Positions 1-6,806 of a stretch of 12,038 nt of DNA are shown here, piece after piece. The number at the start of each line of letters is the position of its first letter. Within the stretch, counting starts at the first letter, position 1. Source of the stretch: DATHSN01 sp035464115 (lineage in GTDB: Bacteria > Actinomycetota > Acidimicrobiia > Acidimicrobiales > SKKL01); contig DATHSN010000010.1 of NCBI GenBank assembly GCA_035464115.1, positions 1 to 12,038 of the forward strand, read 5' to 3'. The notes beneath the pieces are model-generated. The model was not told where the DNA came from. It did not search any database and was given only the letters and a program-made list of their open reading frames with translations. The translations under genes were made by a program, and so were the position numbers.

Positions 1-2596
1 CGCTGGCCCGGTCGAGCCGGCTCCCGAGGGCGTCGATGGCCACGTCGGCGGCCTCGGGCGGGCTCCACCCGGCACCGTCGGCCGCGAGCGCACCGAACCG
101 CTCGGCACCGAGCCGCTCCGCCAGCTCGGCCTCGAGCGCGGCGCGCAGCACCTCGGAGAGCCCCACCTGGTAGCCGGAGGCGGCGCGGGCGCCGAGCAAC
201 CGGGCTGCGGTTGCGGCATCACCGCCGTCGGCCAGGAGGCGGGCGGCCATCACCACGTCGGCCGAGATCAGGGTCCACATGCCCCGGTCCCGGTAGGCGC
301 GCAGGGTGCGGATCAGCGTGCGGGCCGCCTCCTCCGGGGGGCGGGCCGGGAGGGCGACCTGGGTGAGCGTGCTGCCGGCCGCGCCGAGCAACAGGCGGTG
401 GTCGTCGCGCAGCGACGCCACCACCACCGCCTCGAGCAGCGTGGCCGCCCGCTCCGGATCGGTGGCGCACCGGCGCAGCCCGGCGACCAGGCAGTCGAAC
501 GCGCCGAGGGCGCCCTGCCCGGCCCGCCCGGGATCCACGTCGGGGCCGCCGTCGTCGGCCTCCTGGCGGACCGTGCCCACGATCGCCGCGAAGCCCTCGG
601 CGTAGGCCCGGTCCATGCCCCGCTCGCTGCGGCTGAGGTCGAGCAGGCGCGCGGCCCCGTCGACCACGGTGTCGAGGTCGCCGGCGTAGTACGCGCACCA
701 CACCACGGACAGCAGCGTGGCGTGCGACTCGTGGCGGTCGTGGGCGGACGCCGCCAGCGCCCGAGCCCGCCGGTGCTGGCCACGATGGGCGAGGAGCCGG
801 GCCTGCACCGCCCCCGCGTCGGCGGCGAGCGCCACGTCCGCGCGGTCCACGTCCGCGCGGTCGGCGGCCCCGTGGTCGGTGCCCGGCGCCCCGACCGCGG
901 CGCCGCCGGCCGCGTCGCACCAGGCGAGCACCTCGAACGACTGGCGCAGGTCGGCGAACCCGCCCACCGCGCGCACGATCCGCCAGATGGTGCGGCGGTC
1001 GGCGTCCTCGGCGGCGGTCCGGACCGCGGCGCGCAGGTCGCCCCACGCCGCGCCCATGGCGGCCAACGCCGCGTCGATGCGCTCCGTCTGCATCTCGTCG
1101 TCGAGGTGCTCGGCCACCCCCGCGACGTGAGCGGCGTGACGTCGTCGCACCGAACCAGGGTCGGCGAGTCGGGCGGCGGCGACCTCGCGGATCGGCGCGA
1201 GCAGGCGGCAGCGCGGCGCGCCGTCCCGTCCGGGGTCGGGCACCACCAGGGCACTGCGATCGAGGCGGGCCAGGCCGTCGAGGACGGCGACGGGGTCCTC
1301 GTCGGGGCGGACGATGGCGGCGGCGTCCTCCCAGCTGAACGGCCCGGCGAACACGCTGAGACCGGCGAGCAGGTCGCGGTCGTCGGGTCGCAGGTGGTCC
1401 CACGACCAGGCGATCACCTCCGACACCGAGCCGTGGCGATCGTCGGGCGCCGACGGGGCGGTGAGCAGCCGGAAGCGGTGGTCGAGCAGCTCGAGCATCT
1501 CGGCCGGCGCCAGCAGCCGGGCCCGCGCCGCGGCGAGCTCGAGGGCCAGCGGCATCCCGCCCAGGCGGCGGCACAGCTCGGGCACCGCCGGGTCGTCGGG
1601 TGCGAGGGTCGCGCCGGCGTCGTGGGCCCGGGCCCGGAAGCAGGCGGCCGCGTCGTCGGGGAGGAGCGGCCCGAGGGGCAGCACCGACTCGCCGTCGACG
1701 CCGAGCGGGGCGCGGCTCGTGGCCAGCACCCGGACGCTCCCGCAGCGACGGGCGACGTTGCCGGCCACCGCGGCCGCCGCCTGCGCCACGTGCTCGCAGT
1801 CGTCGAGCACGAGCAGCCCGTGGCGTCGCTCGAGCGAGCGGACGACCGACTCGACGGGGTCGGCGTCGGCCTGCTGGGCCTCACCGACGGCGTCGAGGAC
1901 GACGTTGGGCACCGCGGCGGCGTCGCGTGCGCTGGCCAGCTCGCACCACCAGACCGCACCGTCGGCGGGGGTGGACTCGGCGAGGCGGGTGCACAGGGTG
2001 CTCTTGCCCATGCCCCCCGGGCCGGTCACGGTCACCAGGCGGTGTCGTCGCAGGCGGGATGCGAGCTGGTCGAGCTCGGCGGCGCGCCCGTAGGTCGGCT
2101 TCGAGCGCACGGGCACCCCCCGGCTGGTCCGGGGTGGACGATCGTCGCCGTCGCCGCCCACGCCGCGGCGCCCGCGCTCGCTGTCGCCCACGCCGTCGTG
2201 CCCGCCGTCGAGAGCGTCGGCCGGCGCCGCCGTGGCGCCCGCGGTGCCGGCGTCGTCGCGGTCGGCGGGCGCCGTCCCGTCGGCGGTGAGCTCGGTGACG
2301 GGCGCGACGAACCGGTAGCCGACGCGGTGGACCGTGCGGATCACCGACTGCGCCCGGCCGTCGTCGCCGACGGCTCGGCGGCAGTGCTTCACCTGGGTGG
2401 TCAGCGCCGAGTCGCTGACGAACCGGTCGCCCCACACCACATCGTGGAGCTCGTGCTTGGTGACCACGCGGTGTCGGTTGCGGATCAGGTGGGCGAGGAG
2501 GGTGAACGTCTGCGGCTCGAGCTCGACGGGCTGGTCGTCGCGGCGGAGCTCGTGGGCCTCCTCGGCGAGGGTGTGGCGGCCGAACCGGTAGCGCAT
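1..2596 (-). CDS. STAND ATPase transcriptional regulator with N-terminal OmpR-type winged helix (3' end outside window)
   Basis: Probable cytoplasmic, ligand-responsive DNA-binding regulator. Reading from ATG at 2596 gives 865 uninterrupted codons to the window edge, so the C-terminus is missing. Residues 1-97 form a Trans_reg_C winged helix (MRYRFG start, LEPQ at 26-29, W55, recognition helix near 62-74, HRVGYRF at 90-96). A Gly/Asp/Arg-rich linker runs to about 170. A P-loop GPGGMGKST (192-200, Lys198), Walker B LLVLDDCEH (Asp265/Asp266), an ATSRAPLG sensor motif near 290-298 and a GGMPLALELAAAR GxP-type motif near 346-358 mark an NB-ARC-like STAND ATPase of the COG3903 type. The remainder is Ala/Arg-rich, helical and probably TPR-like. 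The start is supported by AGGA 8 nt upstream and by alignment of the first residues with the family start. The gene lies downstream of another STAND regulator on the same strand, but a strong hairpin intervenes, so it probably has its own promoter. Target and ligand are unknown. Confidence 0.9.
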   Translation of the reverse strand, partial: MRYRFGRHTLAEEAHELRRDDQPVELEPQTFTLLAHLIRNRHRVVTKHELHDVVWGDRFVSDSALTTQVKHCRRAVGDDGRAQSVIRTVHRVGYRFVAPVTELTADGTAPADRDDAGTAGATAAPADALDGGHDGVGDSERGRRGVGGDGDDRPPRTSRGVPVRSKPTYGRAAELDQLASRLRRHRLVTVTGPGGMGKSTLCTRLAESTPADGAVWWCELASARDAAAVPNVVLDAVGEAQQADADPVESVVRSLERRHGLLVLDDCEHVAQAAAAVAGNVARRCGSVRVLATSRAPLGVDGESVLPLGPLLPDDAAACFRARAHDAGATLAPDDPAVPELCRRLGGMPLALELAAARARLLAPAEMLELLDHRFRLLTAPSAPDDRHGSVSEVIAWSWDHLRPDDRDLLAGLSVFAGPFSWEDAAAIVRPDEDPVAVLDGLARLDRSALVVPDPGRDGAPRCRLLAPIREVAAARLADPGSVRRRHAAHVAGVAEHLDDEMQTERIDAALAAMGAAWGDLRAAVRTAAEDADRRTIWRIVRAVGGFADLRQSFEVLAWCDAAGGAAVGAPGTDHGAADRADVDRADVALAADAGAVQARLLAHRGQHRRARALAASAHDRHESHATLLSVVWCAYYAGDLDTVVDGAARLLDLSRSERGMDRAYAEGFAAIVGTVRQEADDGGPDVDPGRAGQGALGAFDCLVAGLRRCATDPERAATLLEAVVVASLRDDHRLLLGAAGSTLTQVALPARPPEEAARTLIRTLRAYRDRGMWTLISADVVMAARLLADGGDAATAARLLGARAASGYQVGLSEVLRAALEAELAERLGAERFGALAADGAGWSPPEAADVAIDALGSRLDRAS

Positions 2597-2694
2597 CGGG
2601 TCGTTCCTGGGCCGTCGTGACGGGACGGTGGGGCCGAGGCGCCGCGAGCGCGATCGTCAGGGCTCCCTCGTCCCCCTCGACCGACCCTACCCAC

Positions 2695-2720
2695 GTCGGC
2701 CGTACCAGCCGACCCGGGTC
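2695..2720. promoter_or_regulatory. Possible operator: small palindromes upstream of the 1-2596 gene
   Basis: About 100-125 bases upstream of the start at 2596 lie GTCGGC-7 nt-GCCGAC (2695-2713) and, overlapping it, the perfect 10-base palindrome GACCCGGGTC (2711-2720). They lie between the hairpin at 2728-2776 and the gene start, where a promoter would be expected. Short GC-only palindromes arise by chance in DNA this rich in GC, and I could not identify convincing -10/-35 boxes; TAGGGT on the minus strand near 2683-2688 is only a weak candidate. The remainder of the 2597-2845 gap shows no gene. Confidence 0.25.
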
Positions 2721-2727
2721 GTGGACC

Positions 2728-2776
2728 GAAGATGCCCTCGTAAGCGTCGCGATTCGACGCTTGCGAGAGCATCTTC
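2728..2776 (-). terminator. Strong hairpin between two minus-strand regulator genes, likely terminator
   Basis: The two 22-base arms, 2728-2749 and 2755-2776, are inverted copies with only two mismatches (one becomes a G-U wobble on either transcribed strand) and enclose the 5-nt loop CGATT. The outer half of each arm (GAAGATGC and GCATCTTC) contains more A/T than the surroundings, which makes a chance match less likely. It begins 70 nt past the stop codon of the upstream minus-strand gene (stop at 2846-2848), the expected position for an intrinsic terminator. No U-tract follows on the minus strand; U-less terminators are known in actinobacteria. An operator or a bidirectional attenuator are alternatives. 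Confidence 0.6.
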
Positions 2777-2845
2777 CCCGGGATCGAGCGATCGATCAGG
2801 TGTGCCGCCGCGTCGCTCCCCGATCGGGGTCGACAGGCCGATTCG

Positions 2846-5800
2846 TCAACCGTGGACGTCGAGGCCGAGCCGTCGGGCCGACACCACGGTGGCGTGCTCC
2901 GGGTGGAGGTGGTGGTCGGCCAGGCGGGCGAGCACTCCCTCCATGGCCCGTCGGGCCGCCGCCCGGTCGCCCGGGGCGACGAGCGCCGCGGTGAGCAGCC
3001 GGGCGGCCCGCTCGGGGAGCGGCTCGCCGCGCAGCGCGGCGGTGGCGTGCCAGGCCGACTCCTCGGGCTCGCCCCGCGACAGCAACAGCTCCCCCAGCCG
3101 ACAGCGCGCCCCCAGGGCGAGGGCGCCGAGGCGGACGCGCTCGACCTCGGCCCACTCGGCGTCGGGGAGGTCCTCCAGGTACTCGCCGCGGTGGAGATCG
3201 ACGACGGCTCGATAGCACTCGATCGCCTCGGTGGACCGGCCCCCCTGGTCGAGGGACCGGGCGCGGCGGTCGGTGTCCTCGAACCGGTGGACGTCGACCA
3301 CGAGGCCGTCGCTGGCGACCGTGATCGACTGGTCGTCGGCGCGCACGAACCACGGTGGCTCGTCGCGGCCCCGCTCCGGCTGCAGGACGCGCTGGAGGTG
3401 GGCCAGGTTGACCCGTAGGTTCGCCAGCGCCTTCGCGGTCTCCATGCCCGGCCACAGGTCGTCGACCACCCGCCGGCGGGCGACCTTGCGGTGGTGCACG
3501 AGATGGGCGAGGAGCTGGCGCACCCGCGCTCGGCCGGTCCAGTCGGGGTCGAGGACCACGGTCTCGCCGCGGCGCAGGGTGGTCGGCCCCAGCAGATCGA
3601 GGCGCAGCTCGTCGGCGGGCCGGGCGGGGAGGCGTTGGGCTCGGGCGCTCGCCCACCCTGCCGTCGGCGCGTGCCGATGGCGCTCGCCGATCGCGAGCAG
3701 GTGGGGTCGGGCGTCGGGAAGACGGTCGAGCACCGGGCCGACGCGCCCGTCGCCGGCGGCGGCGGCCGCCGCCGCGAGCTCGGCGAGGTGGCTCGGCAGC
3801 ACGTGGACGCGCAGCACCACCTCGTCGTCCCAGGGCAACGCCGCGGCCGGAGCCGGGTCGCCCCCCTCGCGGAGGGCGACCAGCGCCCGCCCGGCGGCCA
3901 CCGCCGTGGACATCGCGGGGCCCAGCCGCACCTGGTCGAGCGTCGGGCGGGTGCGGGGCACCAGCGCGTAGACCGCCGAGAGCGCGTTGAGATACGGGCG
4001 GGGCGGCCATCCGTCGATGGGGAGGTCGTCGAGGAGTCGGTCGAGCCGCTGGGCGGCCGCGTCCTCGCCCCGCTCGGCGACCGTCACGATGGCGTCGGCC
4101 ACCAGGGCGTAGTGGCGGGCGTCGACGCTCGCCGTCCTCGTCGATTGCCGCAGGGCGCGGTCGGCGTGCTGTCGGGCTCGATCGGGTCGGCCCGCCGCCG
4201 TCGCCACGAACGCGAGCACGGCGTTGGTGGAGACGCTCACGTGGGCCACCTGGTGGTCGTCGGAGACGGCGGCCAGCTCGCTGCCGTAGGCGAGCGCGGG
4301 CTCCGGCGCGATGGCGCCCTGGAGCCAGAGCGCCTGGGCCACGTGCTGGCCGCCGAGCCCGACGGCGGTCGAGGTGACCTCGGCGTCGTCGCCGGGGAGG
4401 TGGACGAGCTCGGGCCGTCCGAGGTCGATCACGCCGAACGCGTGGTAGACGACCTCCCACCCGGTCGTGGGCGGGGTGAGCTCGGCCAGCGCCCGCTGCG
4501 CCGTCTCCGGGTCGCCCGCGAGCCGCGCCCGCAGCGCCCGTCCCATGGTGGTGACGACGTGGGCGGGCCGGTGGCCCCGCTGGGCCAGGTGCGTCGCCCG
4601 CTCGACGAGCGGGTCGGGGATCGCCGCCGGATCGATGATCCAACGCATGTTGAACTCGTGCAGGAGCGCGAGCGCCTCGACGGTCTCGTCGCCGTCGTCC
4701 CGCGCCCGCGCCGCGGCCCGCGCGAACCGCTCGGCGGACCGCACCTCGTCGCCGGCGTGGACGACCGACGCGGCGATCAGATCGGTCACCGGGCGGTCGC
4801 CGATCGACGCGGTGGCGGCGTCGCCCAGCCGACGGAGCTCGGCCACCGAGGCGTGGACCAGCGGGGTCCCGGCCGCCACCTTCAGGGCGCGCTCGACGCC
4901 GTCGCCCCGCCCGGCGGCGGCGAACAGCTCGGCGGCCTCGACCGGCTCCCGGTCGAGGCGTTCCTCGGCGATGCGGGACAGGGCGGCTGCGGCGTCGGGG
5001 TCGAGAGCGTCCGCGCCGGTGAGCGACTCGCGCCAGAGGTCGTGGAGCCGGAAGGTGCCGCGGTCGGAGTGGTGGACGAGGGGTAGGTCGGCCAGCAGCT
5101 CGGTCGCGTCGGCGCCGCCGTCGGTCGCGGCGAGCGCGGCTGCCTCGTCGACCTCGTCGAGGTGGGCGAGCGCGGTGAGCGCCGGGAGGCGGTCGCTCCC
5201 GATCGCAGCCACCACCTCCTTCACCAAGTAGTCGACCGGCCCGACGACTCCCGACCCGAGCTCGAGGGCGACCATGGCCGGCCATCGCTGCGCCGGGTCG
5301 ACGGTGCTGCGCCGCTCGCCGACGAAGGTGTCGAACTCGTCGTCGTCGAACGCCAGGTCGTCCTGGGTGATCCGGTCCACCTGGCCGTCCAGCTCGTGGC
5401 CGATGAGGTCGACCGGTGGCAGCGCCCGGCCGGCGAGGGCGAGGTGCGCGTTGGCGGGCAGGTGGCGCAGCAGCTCGTCGAGGTGGTCCCCCCGCTCGAG
5501 CACGTGCACGTCGTCGAGCACCAGGCACACGTGCGCCGGGGCGAGGCTCGCGAGGGTGTCGGCGACCGACCGGATCTCGCCCTGCTCGTCGGGGACCGGG
5601 CGATCGGTCGACGCGGCGACCGACGCGAGGACGGCGGCGGCGAGCGCGCCCGGATCGTCGTCGGCGGGCTCACACCGCAGCCACACGTCGACCCGCGTCG
5701 GGTCGGTGCTGGTCGCCGCCACCGCCTGGCTCAGCGCGGTGGTCTTGCCGAACCCGGCCGGCGCGACGACGACGGTGACGGTCACCTCGAAGCGTCGGCG

Positions 5801-5878
5801 CAGCCGATCGACGAGGCGGTGGCGATGGATCCAGTCGTGGCGAGCGGCCGGGACGCGGTGCCTGAGGCGTCCTGCCAT
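2846..5878 (-). CDS. MalT-like STAND ATPase with C-terminal SARP winged helix and BTAD domain
   Basis: Probable cytoplasmic signal-integrating transcriptional regulator, 1010 residues from the ATG at 5878. A MalT-type P-loop APAGFGKT lies at 39-46 (Lys45) and Walker B LVLDDVH at 119-125 (Asp122/Asp123). These are followed by the arginine- and acid-rich ATPase remainder with an HDLWRESL winged-helix-like element near residue 280. From about 300 to 750 there is a long Ala-rich helical stretch, probably TPR-like, including a run of seven alanines near 705. The last 250 residues match a SARP output module: LDLLGPTTLRRGE, then an LWPGMET...NLRVNLAHLQ winged helix, then a BTAD from VVDVHRF (near 860) through LHRGEYL and EWAEVERVRL. 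This order (ATPase first, DNA-binding last) is the reverse of the next gene downstream. The gene ends in TGA at 2846-2848. An in-frame GTG at 5902 would add eight residues but has a poorer ribosome site. Family assignment is firm; regulon and ligand are unknown. Confidence 0.9.
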   Translation of the reverse strand: MAGRLRHRVPAARHDWIHRHRLVDRLRRRFEVTVTVVVAPAGFGKTTALSQAVAATSTDPTRVDVWLRCEPADDDPGALAAAVLASVAASTDRPVPDEQGEIRSVADTLASLAPAHVCLVLDDVHVLERGDHLDELLRHLPANAHLALAGRALPPVDLIGHELDGQVDRITQDDLAFDDDEFDTFVGERRSTVDPAQRWPAMVALELGSGVVGPVDYLVKEVVAAIGSDRLPALTALAHLDEVDEAAALAATDGGADATELLADLPLVHHSDRGTFRLHDLWRESLTGADALDPDAAAALSRIAEERLDREPVEAAELFAAAGRGDGVERALKVAAGTPLVHASVAELRRLGDAATASIGDRPVTDLIAASVVHAGDEVRSAERFARAAARARDDGDETVEALALLHEFNMRWIIDPAAIPDPLVERATHLAQRGHRPAHVVTTMGRALRARLAGDPETAQRALAELTPPTTGWEVVYHAFGVIDLGRPELVHLPGDDAEVTSTAVGLGGQHVAQALWLQGAIAPEPALAYGSELAAVSDDHQVAHVSVSTNAVLAFVATAAGRPDRARQHADRALRQSTRTASVDARHYALVADAIVTVAERGEDAAAQRLDRLLDDLPIDGWPPRPYLNALSAVYALVPRTRPTLDQVRLGPAMSTAVAAGRALVALREGGDPAPAAALPWDDEVVLRVHVLPSHLAELAAAAAAAGDGRVGPVLDRLPDARPHLLAIGERHRHAPTAGWASARAQRLPARPADELRLDLLGPTTLRRGETVVLDPDWTGRARVRQLLAHLVHHRKVARRRVVDDLWPGMETAKALANLRVNLAHLQRVLQPERGRDEPPWFVRADDQSITVASDGLVVDVHRFEDTDRRARSLDQGGRSTEAIECYRAVVDLHRGEYLEDLPDAEWAEVERVRLGALALGARCRLGELLLSRGEPEESAWHATAALRGEPLPERAARLLTAALVAPGDRAAARRAMEGVLARLADHHLHPEHATVVSARRLGLDVHG

Positions 5879-5886
5879 CGTCGTGA

Positions 5887-5890
5887 TCCT
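5887..5890 (-). promoter_or_regulatory. Ribosome binding site deciding the start at 5878
   Basis: On the minus strand AGGA is followed by 8 nt and then ATG (5878-5876). This is a better arrangement than that of the upstream in-frame GTG at 5902, which has only a G-run directly abutting it. The ATG start also places the P-loop about 39 residues in, as in MalT-like proteins. I therefore prefer ATG 5878 over GTG 5902. Confidence 0.6.
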
Positions 5891-5917
5891 ACGCAGGTGC
5901 ACCCCCCGTTCAGACGA

Positions 5918-5954
5918 GCCGGAGCCGGACTCGACGCGCCGTGACCGCTCCGGC
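5918..5954 (-). terminator. Weak inverted repeat after the small PH-like gene
   Basis: GCCGGAGC (5918-5925) and GCTCCGGC (5947-5954) are perfect 8-base inverted copies separated by 21 nt. They lie in the 102-nt gap between the stop of the small upstream gene and the start of the SARP regulator. It could attenuate read-through, but the long loop, the lack of a U-tract and the pure GC composition make it a weak candidate. The two genes may simply be co-transcribed. Confidence 0.25.
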
Positions 5955-5980
5955 GCGGCCGGTCGGTGCCGACGGGCCGA

Positions 5981-6490
5981 TCAGCCCGTGGTGGGGATGG
6001 CGAGCTGCTCGGCGAAGCGATCCGGCCGGTTGGCCCGGGGCAGCTCGACCCCGACGTCGGACTCGTCGTCGAACGCCAGGTTGAGCACCGACGCCACCTT
6101 GCCCGAGGTGTAGGACCACCCGACGAGCCGCTCGATGGGGATGTCGACCACCGGCGCCTCCACCTTGGTGGAGAACATGCCCTGCTTGTAGCCGAAGACG
6201 ATGAGGCGAGCGGTCGTGACCGCCAGCACACCCTTGTCGTCGGGGACCCGGGCGGCGATCGATCCCTCGGGGGTGTGGAACGCGGACCGGGAGCGGCCGA
6301 GGATCTCGTTGCGCTTGTCGACGGCGATCCGGTTGCCGACCGCCCCGCCGACGATGCCGCTGGCCAGACCGAACGTGATCTGGCCCATGGCGCTGCCGCG
6401 CCCCTGGAAGTAGATCGCCGCCCGCAGCTCCTCGCCGGGGGCGAGGTCGCCGGCGCGGTCCTTGGCGACGCGTGCGGTCCAGTCGGGCAT
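5981..6490 (-). CDS. Small conserved-type protein, probable PH-like domain with glycine-rich segment
   Basis: 169 residues from ATG at 6490, supported by AGAGGAG 7 nt upstream; stop TGA at 5981-5983. I recognise no specific family name with certainty. The N-terminus has the LAPGEELRAAI pattern and the middle has GVLAVTTARLIVFGY followed by VDIPIERLVGWSY. This arrangement (PGE near the start, then a T-x-x-R-L hydrophobic strand) is common in small actinobacterial proteins with a bacterial PH-like beta fold. Between them, around residues 38-52, lies FGLASGIVGGAVGN, a glycine-zipper-like hydrophobic stretch that may contact or briefly insert in the membrane. It lacks an N-terminal signal peptide, so it is probably cytoplasmic or peripheral to the membrane. 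It diverges from the giant exported protein and is followed at 102 nt by a STAND regulator on the same strand. The function is unknown; no catalytic motif is visible. Confidence 0.85.
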   Translation of the reverse strand: MPDWTARVAKDRAGDLAPGEELRAAIYFQGRGSAMGQITFGLASGIVGGAVGNRIAVDKRNEILGRSRSAFHTPEGSIAARVPDDKGVLAVTTARLIVFGYKQGMFSTKVEAPVVDIPIERLVGWSYTSGKVASVLNLAFDDESDVGVELPRANRPDRFAEQLAIPTTG

Positions 6491-6704
6491 CGGGCGCTCC
6501 TCTCTCGCGGCCGCCGTCGTCGGCCTCGATCGGTCGGGTGACCCGGTGAGCGTCTCCGGGCGCCGCTAACCACCGCGAAACGGCGGTCCCTCGCGCCACG
6601 GAACGTGGCACTTCGTGGCGATCCGCTCCCGTTTCGCGGTCGTTAGCGCCCGCCACGCATCCTCGGCCGAGACGTGCTGGACGTACTGCGGAGAGGTGTC
6701 GGAG
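6491..6704. promoter_or_regulatory. Divergent intergenic region with nested inverted repeats
   Basis: This 214-nt gap must hold the promoters of the minus-strand small gene (start 6490) and the plus-strand giant gene (start 6705). At its centre, 6564-6583 and 6629-6648 are inverted 20-base copies with one mismatch (core CCGCGAAACGG / CCGTTTCGCGG, flanked by TAAC / GTTA). Inside the 45-nt interval, GCCACG-GAA-CGTGGC forms a tight hairpin (6595-6609), and CGCCACG (6594-6600) can instead pair with CGTGGCG (6614-6620). A further CGCCACG lies at 6651-6657. GGAGAGG at 6690-6696, 8 nt before ATG 6705, is the ribosome site of the giant gene. No confident -10/-35 boxes were found. The symmetric layout fits a shared operator, or a structured leader for either gene. 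Confidence 0.6.
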
Positions 6705-6806
6705 ATGGTGGAGCGGGGAGCGCGGCGGATCCGGTCGTGGACGGCGGTCGTGGCCGTGGTGACGGCCGCGGCGCTGGCCGGCCTCGCCGGGCTCGCGACC
6801 TCGGCG
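6705..6806 (+). other. Signal peptide of the giant protein
   Basis: Residues 1-10 carry five Arg (VERGARRIR), followed by an uninterrupted hydrophobic core (about residues 12-31, AVVAVVTAAALAGLAGLA) and a small-residue stretch ATSAPD in which cleavage around residues 31-34 is plausible. The charge and core length fit a Sec-type signal. There is no lipobox cysteine and no twin-arginine motif with its usual context. Confidence 0.8.

Noticed and set aside
398..2620. Plus-strand open frame of 740 codons opposite the winged-helix STAND regulator
   Set aside because: It is in exact antisense register to the real gene, whose minus-strand frame carries the winged-helix, Walker A, Walker B and GxP motifs. 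The plus-strand product has only low-complexity Val/Gly/Arg sequence.
2796..5528. Minus-strand open frame of 910 codons overlapping the SARP-type regulator
   Set aside because: It is an Arg/Pro/Gly-rich out-of-frame shadow. The adjacent frame encodes the MalT-like P-loop, Walker B, SARP and BTAD motifs.
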